Part shown: piece after piece, positions 26,302 to 34,536 of the stretch | Position numbering within the stretch: the stretch's first letter is position 1 | Layout: every line of letters starts with the position of its first letter | NCBI GenBank assembly: GCA_017307855.1 | Contig: JAFKGD010000010.1 | Location: 62,001-126,000 of the forward strand | Reading direction: 5' to 3' | Source: Burkholderiales bacterium | GTDB taxonomy: Bacteria; Pseudomonadota; Gammaproteobacteria; Burkholderiales; Burkholderiaceae_C | DNA: 64,000 bases | The notes under the pieces: generated by a model | Database searches by the model: none | What the model was told of the DNA's origin: nothing | What the model saw: only the letters and a program-made list of their open reading frames with translations | Translations under genes and position numbers: made by a program

Positions 26302-26930
26302 CGGCGCTCCTGTGCGTGCCGCCACACCAGCAGCGTGATGGCGGCTTCGGCCCCCCCCAGCAGTGTGTGCGGCAGCAGCACGGCGGGCAGCACGATGCGC
26401 CAGCCGAAGGGGAAGAACAGCGGCTGGCCGCTGCCGGTGTGCGCCAGCAGCGGCTGTGCGCCCAGTACCAGCGCCACCGCCGCGGCCGACGCCATCACCG
26501 AACACCACGTGGCCAGCACGACGGCGGCAGGCTCGCCCAGGCGCCGCAGCGCATGGAACACCGCCAGCGCCACCGCGCTGCCCACCACACCCATGGCCAG
26601 CGCATTGACCGGCAGCGCCGTCAGCCCGCCGGCGCCGAACAGCAGCGACTGCAGCAGCAGCACGACGCTGTAGGCGAGGAAAGCGAGCCGGCCGCCGAAC
26701 AGCAACGCCAGCAGGGCCACGCCCACCACGTGGCCGGAGGTGCCGCCCGGAATCGGCAGCATCACCAGCCCCAGCGCATAGACCAGCGCCGTGAGTGCGG
26801 CCAGGCGCGGCACCATGCGGTCGTGCAGCCGGTCGCGCAGGCCGCGTGCGGCCCAGGTCCAGGCACCGATGGCCAGCGCCGATGCCGGCAGCCACGTGAT
26901 GGGGGCGAGGAAGCCGTCGGGAATGTGCAT
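26286..26930 (-). CDS. nikM: Nickel/cobalt ECF transporter S-component, CbiM/NikM type
   Basis: A 214-residue membrane protein starting MHIPDGFLAPITWLP. In this family Met1 and His2 belong to the N-terminal metal-binding square-planar site, which fixes the start at 26930. About six helices follow, with GGTSGHVVGVALLALLFGGR containing the third metal-ligand His, and ITLLVWRHAQERRWQH at the end. It determines ion specificity; NikM and CbiM cannot be told apart safely by eye. It lies 13 bp after NikL and overlaps NikQ. Confidence 0.93.
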   Translation of the reverse strand: MHIPDGFLAPITWLPASALAIGAWTWAARGLRDRLHDRMVPRLAALTALVYALGLVMLPIPGGTSGHVVGVALLALLFGGRLAFLAYSVVLLLQSLLFGAGGLTALPVNALAMGVVGSAVALAVFHALRRLGEPAAVVLATWCSVMASAAAVALVLGAQPLLAHTGSGQPLFFPFGWRIVLPAVLLPHTLLGGAEAAITLLVWRHAQERRWQHA

Positions 26931-26943
26931 GGCGTGCCTGGCT

Positions 26944-27444
26944 TCAGTCCTGCGCCGACCGTGCGCGGGCGCGGCGCCGCCGGCGCGCGAACCACAGGCC
27001 GTAGAGCGCCGCGATCGCCGCCACGCCCGCAGCGCCACGCGCGAGGCGGTCTCCTGCCGTCGGAGCCGCGGTCAGTGCGATGGGCGCCGCCGCAGCGGGC
27101 CGTGCGTTCACGGCCGGCAGCAGCAGGTCGATGCCATGGCCGTCGGCCGAGAAGGCGCGCAGGCGCAGGGCGACGACGTCGCTCACGCGCGGGTCGATCA
27201 CGACCCCGCCCGTCTCGCTGGTGCGGCCGGCCTGTACTGGCGAGGCCTCCGCTGGCGCGCCCTGAGCGCGCAACTCGTAGGCTTCGTAGGCGAAGGGTTC
27301 GCCGTCGCCGTAGGCGAGCGTCACGCGGCGCGGCGGGCCGTCCTCGACGACGGCCTGCACGTCGTGCGCGATCGCTGGCCCGACCGCGCCCAGCGCCGAA
27401 GCGGCGACCACGAGCAGGGCGCAGTGGACGAAATGACGTGACAT
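26944..27444 (-). CDS. nikL: NikL-like periplasmic accessory protein of nickel transporter
   Basis: A 166-residue protein with a signal peptide (VHCALLVVAASALGAVGPAI, cleavage before HDVQ), a small beta-rich periplasmic domain and one C-terminal membrane helix (GAAGVAAIAALYGLWFA) followed by a very basic cytosolic tail. The mature N-terminus begins with His-Asp, as in NikK, giving a potential metal ligand. Topology and position match NikL of NikKLMQO systems; the sequence family itself is weakly conserved. Its ATG shares a base with the NikK stop (TGATG). Confidence 0.75.
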   Translation of the reverse strand: MSRHFVHCALLVVAASALGAVGPAIAHDVQAVVEDGPPRRVTLAYGDGEPFAYEAYELRAQGAPAEASPVQAGRTSETGGVVIDPRVSDVVALRLRAFSADGHGIDLLLPAVNARPAAAAPIALTAAPTAGDRLARGAAGVAAIAALYGLWFARRRRRARARSAQD

Positions 27445-28139
27445 CAGGGCGCGGCGAGCACGAGGTTCGCCTCCATCGACAGAACGTCGGCGCGTGCGTC
27501 GCCTGTGAGCGGCTGGCGGTGGGCGACGGAGATCATCTGCACGCCGGGCGGCACGGGCACGCGGGCCTGTCCCCTGGCGTCAGTGACCACGGGCGCGACG
27601 GTGTCCGTCGTGAAGCGAGAAACCTTCGCGCCCGCCAGCGGCTGGCCTTGCACCAGCACCTGCACCGTGACGGCACCGCCTGCGGGCGCGGCCAGCGGCA
27701 CGATCTCCAGCGTCTGCCCCACGGGCTTGAGCGCGGGCGCGCCCCAGGCGAGCACGGTCTTGCCGAACTTCACGGCGTGCGAGGCGCCCAGGGCGCCGGG
27801 CACTTCGTTCATCGGCCCGGGTTTCGATCCTTCCTTCGTGCGGCTGTGGAAGCCGTTGTCGTAGCTCGACGTGATGACGGCGGGCGTGCCGTCCACCTGC
27901 ACGCGCGGGGCGCCGCTGGTGGGCACCAGCCGTGCGGCCAGTGGCTGGCCGGCCGCGTTCACGGCTGCCAGCGCGCTCACCTTGGCGGCGGTGGCGGCCT
28001 CGAGCTTGCCGGCGTGGCCGAACAGGAAGACCAGTTGGCCGTCCTGCGGCTGCACCCAGGCGTCGTGCGCCCGGGCGGTGCTGGCGAGGCCGGCCGCCAG
28101 CAGCAGGCCGCTGGCTCGAAGGATGAGTCGTGTGTTCAT
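27444..28139 (-). CDS. nikK: NikK-like DUF4198 periplasmic metal-binding protein
   Basis: A 231-residue exported protein: signal LILRASGLLLAAGLASTARA, then a mature N-terminus HDAWVQPQDGQLVFLFGHAG typical of DUF4198. The body contains HAVKFGKTVLAWG and a C-terminal Ig/carboxypeptidase-regulatory-like segment PLAGAKVSRFTTDTVAPVVT. DUF4198 proteins are the NikK component that assists NikM/NikL in Ni(II) uptake, and related forms accompany TonB receptors that import nickel or cobalt. It follows the TonB receptor by 27 bp and is translationally linked to NikL. Confidence 0.82.
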   Translation of the reverse strand: MNTRLILRASGLLLAAGLASTARAHDAWVQPQDGQLVFLFGHAGKLEAATAAKVSALAAVNAAGQPLAARLVPTSGAPRVQVDGTPAVITSSYDNGFHSRTKEGSKPGPMNEVPGALGASHAVKFGKTVLAWGAPALKPVGQTLEIVPLAAPAGGAVTVQVLVQGQPLAGAKVSRFTTDTVAPVVTDARGQARVPVPPGVQMISVAHRQPLTGDARADVLSMEANLVLAAP

Positions 28140-28166
28140 GGCTCGGGAGGATGAAGGGGTAAAGGG

Positions 28167-30284
28167 TCAGAACTGGAGCGAGGTGCCCAGCGTGATGCTG
28201 CGCGGCGCGCCGGGGTTGTAGGTGCGGGTGCCGCCCGTGATGCCGGCCGAGGTGGCGTAGCGGCGATCGGTGAGGTTGCCCACCTGCACGTAGTAGCGCT
28301 GCGACTTCGCGCCCAGAGGCGAGGCGGCGTTGCCGCGCACGTCGTGGCTGGCCATGAGGTCGATCGTGCGGTAGCCGCCGTAGTACGCGGCCGGCGTGGT
28401 GGCCGAAGGCTGCGAGATCGCGTAGCGGCCCAGCGAGCGTGCGATCGCCGTGACCGCGAAGCCGGCGGCGGGGCGCACCGTGGCCGTGAACGTGGCCAGG
28501 TAGCGCGGCACGCCGGTGATCTCGGATCCCACGAGCCACGGCGTCGTGGGCAGGCTGGCGAGCACCTCGGTGCGCACGCGTGCCAGCGCGGCGGTGAACT
28601 CGAGCATGTCCGAGGGCATGAAGCGGATCTCGGCTTCGAGCCCCTGGCGCCGCGTGCTGCCGACGTTGGCGTAGGTGAGCGTGGCCGGGTCGGCCAGCGC
28701 CACCTCGTCGCGGCTGTCGGTGCGGAAGTGCGCCACGTCGATCAGCCAGGACTCGCCGGGCGTGAACGTCAGCCCCAGTTCGCGCTGGCGGAACGTGGTC
28801 GGCTGCACGGCGAGTCCGGCCGTGAACTTGGCCGCGTCGCCCGGCAGCGCGAAGCCTTCGGCCACGCTGGCGCGCGCCTCCACCACGCCGGGCAGCCAGG
28901 TGGAGCGCACGCCGACCTTGGGCGTGGTCACGTGGAAGTCCTGCATGTCGTTGCACTGCGCGCTGGCGCCGGTGCGCGTCTCCAGGCCGCGCACCTCGCA
29001 GCCGCCGCCCACGTGGTCGTGGCGCACGCCCAGGCTGGGGCGCAGCAGCGGATGCAGCGCCCATTCGCCCTGCGCGAAGAGCGAGTCGGTGCGCGTGGCC
29101 AGCAGGCGGTCGAGCGTGCCGCTGCCGCCGGCCACGCCGGCGGTGGTCGTGGTGGGCGTGAAGACACCGTTGGCCAGCGCGTCGGCATAGGTGTAGTGCG
29201 TGTCTTCGGAGTAGCGTTCGATGCCGGCCACCCAGTTCAGCGGCCGGTCCGCCAGGCGGTGGCTGCCGTTGAGGTTGAGGCCCGCGCCCAGCACGTCGCG
29301 GTCGTAGGCTTCTTCGCGCTGCTGCCAGGTGGCGGCGTTGGTCAGGCGCGTGAACGAGCGGCGGAAGTCCTGCTGCGTGCCGTAGGCGAAGGCCAGCAGC
29401 TTGAGCTCAGGCGTGATCGTGTGCGAGAGGTCGGCGCGCAGCGTGGCGAAATTCTTGTCGGAACTGTCGTTCTGCACGTTGGGGTTCTTGCGCGCGTAGA
29501 GCTCGCGGTTGTCGAACTGTGCCTGCGTGATGACCGAGGCCGTGTCGGCGCTGCCTGTGTGCAGGCGCGTGGACAGCGCCAGTTGCGTGCCGGGCGCCAG
29601 TTGCATCGCGCCGCGCAACGCGACGGTGCCGCGCTGGTTGCCCGACTGCTCGCGCCAGCTGTCGGTGCGATACAGCTGCACCGCACCGTTGAGCGTGACG
29701 CCGCCGCCCTCGGCGCCCGCGTGTGCGCCGAACGCGCCCTGCAGGTCCAGCGTGCCGTGATCGCCCAGCTTGAGGTCGAGGTCGCGGTAGCGGCCACCCT
29801 TGCGCGAATCGAATGCCACCACGCCCGCGCGGTTGTAGTTGCCGTACAGCGCCGACACCGGGCCTCGGTACACCTTCATCGACGACAGCTCCAGCGGCAC
29901 CAGCACGTTGAGGTCGGCATAGCCATCGGCATGGCTCGACGCCTCGTTGAGCGGAATGCCGTCGATCACGAAGCCGATGTCGCCGCCGTGACCGCCGCCC
30001 GAGAAGCCGCGCAGCGTGATCGAGTTGGCCACGCCGCCATAGCCGAGGCCGCGCACTTCCATGCCGGGCACCTCGCGGAACAACTGCTCGGGCTGCGTCA
30101 CCTGGCGTTCGCGGAACTCCTCGCGGCCGAAGGCCTGCATGCTGTACGGCTGGTCACGGCTGGCGGTCACGGCCTCGCCCTTGACGGTGACGGCTTCCAG
30201 TTCGCGGGCGACGGTCGTCGCCTGGGCCCAGGCCAGCGCGGGTGCGATGAGCGCGAGGCAGGCGAGGGTGGAGGGAGGATTCAT
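28167..30284 (-). CDS. TonB-dependent outer-membrane receptor of the nickel/cobalt operon
   Basis: A 705-residue receptor: signal peptide (LACLALIAPALAWAQ), an N-terminal plug domain with TonB-box-like ELEAVTVKGEAVTA, LFREVPGMEVRGLGYGGVAN and ITLRGFSGG, then a 22-strand barrel ending in an aromatic residue (ITLGTSLQF). The first position in an operon with NikKLMQO suggests it moves nickel or a nickel/cobalt chelate across the outer membrane. A ferric siderophore cannot be excluded, because the promoter has a Fur-like core. GGGAGG lies upstream of the ATG. Confidence 0.9.
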   Translation of the reverse strand: MNPPSTLACLALIAPALAWAQATTVARELEAVTVKGEAVTASRDQPYSMQAFGREEFRERQVTQPEQLFREVPGMEVRGLGYGGVANSITLRGFSGGGHGGDIGFVIDGIPLNEASSHADGYADLNVLVPLELSSMKVYRGPVSALYGNYNRAGVVAFDSRKGGRYRDLDLKLGDHGTLDLQGAFGAHAGAEGGGVTLNGAVQLYRTDSWREQSGNQRGTVALRGAMQLAPGTQLALSTRLHTGSADTASVITQAQFDNRELYARKNPNVQNDSSDKNFATLRADLSHTITPELKLLAFAYGTQQDFRRSFTRLTNAATWQQREEAYDRDVLGAGLNLNGSHRLADRPLNWVAGIERYSEDTHYTYADALANGVFTPTTTTAGVAGGSGTLDRLLATRTDSLFAQGEWALHPLLRPSLGVRHDHVGGGCEVRGLETRTGASAQCNDMQDFHVTTPKVGVRSTWLPGVVEARASVAEGFALPGDAAKFTAGLAVQPTTFRQRELGLTFTPGESWLIDVAHFRTDSRDEVALADPATLTYANVGSTRRQGLEAEIRFMPSDMLEFTAALARVRTEVLASLPTTPWLVGSEITGVPRYLATFTATVRPAAGFAVTAIARSLGRYAISQPSATTPAAYYGGYRTIDLMASHDVRGNAASPLGAKSQRYYVQVGNLTDRRYATSAGITGGTRTYNPGAPRSITLGTSLQF

Positions 30285-30297
30285 TGGCGACGGACTT

Positions 30298-30323
30298 TCA
30301 TACGAATTATCATTTCTTCATAC
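30298..30323 (-). promoter_or_regulatory. Metalloregulator-like site upstream of the nickel operon
   Basis: On the minus strand two GTATGA half-sites lie in direct orientation 20 bp apart (30323-30318 and 30303-30298), bracketing GATAAT, a good -10 element. GTATGA is the E. coli NikR half-site, but NikR normally uses an inverted pair. The same stretch has AATGATAAT, matching the Fur core. Either metal regulator is possible; position about 14-39 bp upstream of the ATG supports repression. Confidence 0.5.
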
Positions 30324-30571
30324 AAATTCCGTGCCAGATGCGACGCATCGTGGTGCACCGAAATGCGGCACCTGCGGCCCACGGCGGGCGACGTTGTCCG
30401 CTGCTCATTTCGCAGGCAATGCGGTGCCAACCCGCGCCGGTGCTCGCTCCGGCACAACCATCCGACGCATTTCCACAAAGTTGTCCACACAAAGGCGGGA
30501 CAACTTCGCAGGCACCTCGACAGTGCACGCGGTGACACACGAGGTGGCTGCCCTTCATCGGGGCACACCCT

Positions 30572-31828
30572 ATGAATGAACCCGCGCGGCCGCGGCATGA
30601 TCCGGCGCCCATGAATGCTGTTCCGCTCCGCCTCCTGCGCGCCGTGGCCGCAGCCGCCACGCATGCCAGCGCCAGCGGCGCGGCGCGGGCACTGCATCAA
30701 TCCACGTCGTCGGTCACGCGCGGCATCCAGGCCGCCGAGTCGATGCTGGAGGAGCGGCTGTTCGAGCGCGACACGCGCGGCATGGTGGCCACGCCCGAAG
30801 CGGCCGTGCTGGTGGAGCGTGTGCTGCGCGCCCAGCAGGTGCTCCATGCGGCGTCGGCCGGCCTGCGTGTGCGTGGCGCGCCCGCGTCTGTCGAGGCGTT
30901 GCCCCGGCTGGTCACAGACGGCCTGCTGCGCGCGCTGGTGGCACGCGCGGAGCACCCGTCGGAGAGCACGGCGGCGGCGAGCCTCGGCCTGTCGCAGCCC
31001 GCGCTGCACCAGGCGCTGCGCAAGCTGGAACATCTGGCGCGGCTGCCGTTGTTCGAGCGCACGCGCGTCGGCACGCGTCTCAATGAATCGGGGCAATGGT
31101 TGCTGTTGCATGCGCAGCAGGCGCTGGCCGAACTGCGCATCGGCCATGAAGAGCTCGCGCGCCGGGGCCGTCATTCCGGCGGCCAGGTGGTGATCGGCGC
31201 GCTGCCCATGGCCGGCGACGTGCTGGTGCCGCGCGCGGTGACGCTGGCCCTGCGCGCGCAGCCCCGGCTTGACATCACCGTCAAGGACGGCACCTACGAA
31301 TCGCTGCGCCACATGCTGCGCGCGGCCGAGGTGGACTTCGTCGTCGGCCCGCTGCGCGGCAGCGCGCTGCCGTCCGACCTGCGCGAGGAAACACTGTTTG
31401 TCGACCGTTTCGTGGCCGTCGCGCGCAGCGGCCATCCGCTGGCCACGCTGCGGCGCCGCCCCTCGCTGCGGCAGATGGCGCGCCATCCGTGGGTGGGGCC
31501 GCTACCGGGCACGCCGGCCGAGGCGGCATTCAGCCGCCTGTTCGCCGAGGCGGGCCTGGCGCAGCCCCACCTCTCGCTGCGCGGGCACAGCGCGCCGGTG
31601 GTGCGGTCGGTGTTGCTGTCGGGCGATCACGTGGCGTTGCTGTCGCCGCTGCAGGTGCATGCGGACGTCGAGGCCGGACTGCTGGTGCATCTGACGGATC
31701 CGATCGCCGGCACCGAACGCCCCATCGGCATCGCGCAACGCGCGCACGCGTTGCCATCGTCGGCCAGCGAAGGCGTGCTGGCTGCCCTGCGGCAGGTGGG
31801 CCTGGAAGCAGCGCGGCACTGGCGATAA
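30572..31828 (+). CDS. LysR-family regulator with two N-terminal HTH domains
   Basis: A 418-residue protein, about 110 residues longer than normal LysR members. The first wing, about residues 18-85 (LRLLRAVAAAATHASASGAA, LHQSTSSVTRGIQAAESMLE), and a second at about 110-170 (SESTAAASLGLSQPALHQAL, KLEHLARLPLFERTRVGTRL) are both LysR-type helix-turn-helices. A single effector domain follows (QVVIGALPMAGDVLVPRAVT). The start at 30572 has GGGGC upstream; ATG at 30611 is an equally reasonable alternative. It diverges from the TonB receptor and precedes a Bug receptor by 153 bp, which is its more likely target. Confidence 0.88.
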   Translation: MNEPARPRHDPAPMNAVPLRLLRAVAAAATHASASGAARALHQSTSSVTRGIQAAESMLEERLFERDTRGMVATPEAAVLVERVLRAQQVLHAASAGLRVRGAPASVEALPRLVTDGLLRALVARAEHPSESTAAASLGLSQPALHQALRKLEHLARLPLFERTRVGTRLNESGQWLLLHAQQALAELRIGHEELARRGRHSGGQVVIGALPMAGDVLVPRAVTLALRAQPRLDITVKDGTYESLRHMLRAAEVDFVVGPLRGSALPSDLREETLFVDRFVAVARSGHPLATLRRRPSLRQMARHPWVGPLPGTPAEAAFSRLFAEAGLAQPHLSLRGHSAPVVRSVLLSGDHVALLSPLQVHADVEAGLLVHLTDPIAGTERPIGIAQRAHALPSSASEGVLAALRQVGLEAARHWR

Positions 31829-31981
31829 GCAGAACGCAACACCAGCAAGCTGCTGCGCAAGGCCGTCGCGGGCCGGCGATGCGCGCGCGGTGGATACTGT
31901 CCTGGGGTGGAGCACCCGCGCGCCGATGCGCGCCGGCGCTGGAACCACGACAACACATCAACTCGAAACGGAGAGACAACC

Positions 31982-33025
31982 ATGACCGTCAGGCCTGGCA
32001 GCGCCGCCGCGCGCACCGAGGGTGTTCGCGCACGCGACCGCCGCAACTTCAACACCCGCCTGCTCGCCGCTGCCGCGGCCGGCCTGCTGCCATCGGCGGG
32101 CGCCTTCGCGCAGGACGCGGCGGCCGGTTATCCCAACAAGACCGTGCGGCTCGTGATTCCGTTCACGCCGGGCGGATCCACCGACATCCTGGGCCGCACC
32201 ATCGGCCAGCAGCTGAGCATGCTGTGGGGGCAGTCGGTGGTGCCCGACAACGTGCCGGGCGCGGGCGGCAGCATCGGCGCCGACAAGGTGGCCAAGGCAC
32301 CGGCCGATGGCTACACGCTGCTCATGGGCCACATCGGCACGCTGGCGGTGACGCCTTCGCTCTATTCGCGCCTGCCCTACGACCCGATCAAGAGCTTCCA
32401 GGCCGTGGCCTGGGTGGCGCGCGTGCCCAACGTGCTGGTGATCCATCCGTCGGTGCCGGCGAAGAACATCGCCGAGCTGATCGCCTATGCCAAGGCCAAT
32501 CCGAACAAGCTCAACTACGGCTCGGGCGGCAACGGCAGCGCGGCCCACATCGCCACCGAATACCTCAAGCTGCAGGCCGGCATCCAGATGCAGCACGTGC
32601 CTTACAAGGGCACGGCGCCGGCGGTGAACGACCTGGTGGCCGGGCAGATCCAGCTGATGTTCACGGGCGTGCCCGCCGTGATCGCACAGGTGAAGGCCGG
32701 CCAGTTGCGTGCGCTGGCCGTCTCGTCGCCGCGCCGCGTGAAGGCCGTGCCCGATCTGCCCACCGTGGCCGAGAGCGGCTACAACGGCTTCGAGGCCGAC
32801 CAGTGGTACGGCGTGGTAGCGCCGGCCGGCACGCCGCCGGCCATCGTCGCCAAGCTCAACAGGCAGATCAACGAACTGCTGTCATCGCCCGAGATCTCGT
32901 CCAAGCTCGCATCGGAAGGTGCCGAACCCACGCCCAATCCGCCCGAAGTGTTCGCGAAGCTGATCGAGACCGAGATCGCACGCTGGCGCACGGTGATCCA
33001 GGCCGGCGGCGTGAAGGTGGAATGA
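31982..33025 (+). CDS. Bug-family (TctC-like) periplasmic solute receptor
   Basis: A 347-residue receptor with a long N-region before the signal hydrophobic core (FNTRLLAAAAAGLLPSAGAF, cleavage about AFAQDA). The mature protein has YPNKTVRLVIPFTPGGSTDI, VPGAGGSIGADKVAKAPADG and MQHVPYKGTAPAVNDLVAGQ. GGAGAG precedes the ATG. It is the third orphan Bug receptor of the window and ends before a strong terminator hairpin. The twin-HTH LysR gene upstream is the probable regulator; its ligand is unknown. Confidence 0.93.
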   Translation: MTVRPGSAAARTEGVRARDRRNFNTRLLAAAAAGLLPSAGAFAQDAAAGYPNKTVRLVIPFTPGGSTDILGRTIGQQLSMLWGQSVVPDNVPGAGGSIGADKVAKAPADGYTLLMGHIGTLAVTPSLYSRLPYDPIKSFQAVAWVARVPNVLVIHPSVPAKNIAELIAYAKANPNKLNYGSGGNGSAAHIATEYLKLQAGIQMQHVPYKGTAPAVNDLVAGQIQLMFTGVPAVIAQVKAGQLRALAVSSPRRVKAVPDLPTVAESGYNGFEADQWYGVVAPAGTPPAIVAKLNRQINELLSSPEISSKLASEGAEPTPNPPEVFAKLIETEIARWRTVIQAGGVKVE

Positions 33026-33051
33026 CGCACTCGCCCACAGGCGGAATGTAG

Positions 33052-33073
33052 ACGGGGCCCTTCGGGGCCCCGT
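33052..33073 (+). terminator. Intrinsic terminator with UUCG tetraloop
   Basis: Nine-base-pair stem ACGGGGCCC / GGGGCCCCGT-type with a c(TTCG)g loop, an extra-stable tetraloop, followed by a weak TTGCAT tail. It lies 27 bp after the Bug stop and separates it from the convergent SIP gene, so it may act in both directions. Confidence 0.8.
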
Positions 33074-33095
33074 TGCATCTGACGCGTCGTGGCTG

Positions 33096-33941
33096 TCAGT
33101 CCTCGTGCGTGTCGTGCGTGCCCGCGCTGCCCCGGCGCCAGTAGCCCGAGGCCTTGACGCGGCGCGGCGCCAGGCCGCGTTCCTTCACGAGGTGGTGGCG
33201 CACGGCCTTGGCACTGGCCGACTCGGCCGCCACCCAGGCATGGGTTTCGCCCGGCGGCAGGTGCAGCGCGGCCACTGCGCGCGCCAGCAAGGCATCGGCT
33301 GGCGCGGCGCCGGCCTGGCGGTGGACCCAGTGCACGTCCAGCGTGGCGGCGCTGGCCAGCGGCACGTGGTCGGCCGCGCTGTCCACCTCGGCCACCACGA
33401 TGGCGCGGGCGGCGGCCGGCAGTTCGGCCAGGCGCCGTGCGATGGCGGGCAGGGCGGTGTCGTCGCCCACCAGCAGATGCACGTCGAAACCCGTGGGCAG
33501 GATGAACGAGCCGCGCGGCCCGCCCAGCCCCACCTGCTGGCCTGGCGCGGCCTGCAGTGCCCATTGCGTGGCGGGACCGGCGTCGTGCAGCGCGAAGTCC
33601 AGCTGCAGCGTGCGCGCCGCGGCGTCGTGCGCGCCGGGCGTGTAGTCTCGCATTACGGGCTTGGCGCCTTCGGGCCAGACCATGCCGTCAGGCGTGGCCT
33701 GGGGCAGGCGCAGCGCGCCGGTGGCCGCGTCGGGCAGGAACAGCTTCACGTGGTCGTCGAAGCCCGGGCTGTGGAAGCCTTCGAGCTCGTCACCCGCGAG
33801 CGTGATGCGCAGCAGGTGCGGCGTCACGCGCTGCACCTGCTGCACGGTGAGGACGCGGAAGCGCAGTTCGTGCCGCACGCGGCGCGGTGCCAGCGCATCG
33901 TCGGCGGGCAGATTGTCGTTGTTGATGGTCGGTGTGGTCAT
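33096..33941 (-). CDS. Siderophore-interacting ferric reductase (YqjH-like)
   Basis: A 281-residue flavoprotein of the SIP family, which uses NAD(P)H and FAD to reduce ferric chelates in the cytosol. The FAD motif VMRDYTPGAH (RxYTPG) is at about residue 100, preceded by VTPHLLRITLAGDELEGF, and the NADPH domain contains LLVGDDTALPAIARRLAELP and ETHAWVAAESASAKAVRHHL. The start MTTPTINNDNLP at 33941 is chosen; it lies 4 bp after the PadR regulator stop. The E. coli pair YqjH/YqjI has the same two functions, so this is probably the equivalent. Confidence 0.92.
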   Translation of the reverse strand: MTTPTINNDNLPADDALAPRRVRHELRFRVLTVQQVQRVTPHLLRITLAGDELEGFHSPGFDDHVKLFLPDAATGALRLPQATPDGMVWPEGAKPVMRDYTPGAHDAAARTLQLDFALHDAGPATQWALQAAPGQQVGLGGPRGSFILPTGFDVHLLVGDDTALPAIARRLAELPAAARAIVVAEVDSAADHVPLASAATLDVHWVHRQAGAAPADALLARAVAALHLPPGETHAWVAAESASAKAVRHHLVKERGLAPRRVKASGYWRRGSAGTHDTHED

Positions 33942-33945
33942 GGGG

Positions 33946-34443
33946 TCAGATCTTTTCGAGGTCTTGCGCCGCGCGGTCCAGCACGGCGGCGAACGCATGG
34001 GCCTGTCCGGGCGTGAGGGGTTCGCCCGCCAGCCGCAGCCGCACGGCGAACTTGAAGTTCTCCAGCGCGCGCACCACCTGCGGCGGCCGGCCCGCCAGCG
34101 TGCCGCGCTCGCCCTGCGCGCCGCTGTCCATGCGGGCCAGCAGGGCGCCCAGGATCTCGCGCTGGTCGGCCAGATGGGCCTGGCCTGCGGGGGTGATGCT
34201 GCAGAGCTTGCGGCCGCCGTCTTCGGCGGCCTGGGCGATCAGGCCCTGCTCTTCGAGCAGCGTGAGCGTGGGATAGACGACGCCCGGGCTCGGGCTGTAC
34301 TGGCCGTGCACGCGCTCCTCGATCTCGCGGATGAGTTCGTAGCCGTGCCGGGGCTTTTCGGCGATGAGGTGAAGCAGCACGAGGCGCAAGCCGCCGTGCT
34401 GAAAAAAGCGGCCGCCTCGGCCGCCAGGGTGAAGTCCGCGCAT
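33946..34443 (-). CDS. PadR-family regulator resembling YqjI, lacking its metal-rich N-terminus
   Basis: A 165-residue winged-helix protein. The core FFQHGGLRLVLLHLIAEKPR, HGYELIREIEERVHGQYSPS, PGVVYPTLTLLEEQGLIAQA corresponds closely to E. coli YqjI, a nickel-responsive repressor of yqjH. YqjI has a long Cys/His-rich N-terminal extension that binds metal. Here only about ten residues (RGLHPGGRGG) precede the core, and no in-frame extension exists upstream. AAGGAC precedes the ATG at 34443. The perfect palindrome 44 bp upstream is the likely autoregulatory operator. Confidence 0.9.
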   Translation of the reverse strand: MRGLHPGGRGGRFFQHGGLRLVLLHLIAEKPRHGYELIREIEERVHGQYSPSPGVVYPTLTLLEEQGLIAQAAEDGGRKLCSITPAGQAHLADQREILGALLARMDSGAQGERGTLAGRPPQVVRALENFKFAVRLRLAGEPLTPGQAHAFAAVLDRAAQDLEKI

Positions 34444-34486
34444 GCGCCGTCCTTTCCGGAAATCGTTCGTGTTCCGGCGGACTTTA

Positions 34487-34500
34487 TTAGATATATCTAA
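34487..34500. promoter_or_regulatory. Perfect 14-bp palindromic operator of the PadR-SIP operon
   Basis: TTAGATATATCTAA, an exact palindrome in otherwise GC-rich DNA, lies 44-57 bp upstream of the PadR start. On the minus strand a -35-like TAGACA (34510-34505) precedes it and an AT-rich TAATAAAG overlaps its end as a possible -10, so binding would occlude the promoter. PadR proteins of the YqjI type recognise AT-rich palindromes of this kind. Confidence 0.75.
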
Positions 34501-34536
34501 AAGCTGTCTATTTTGTTTCGAAAGACCCTGCGGGCG

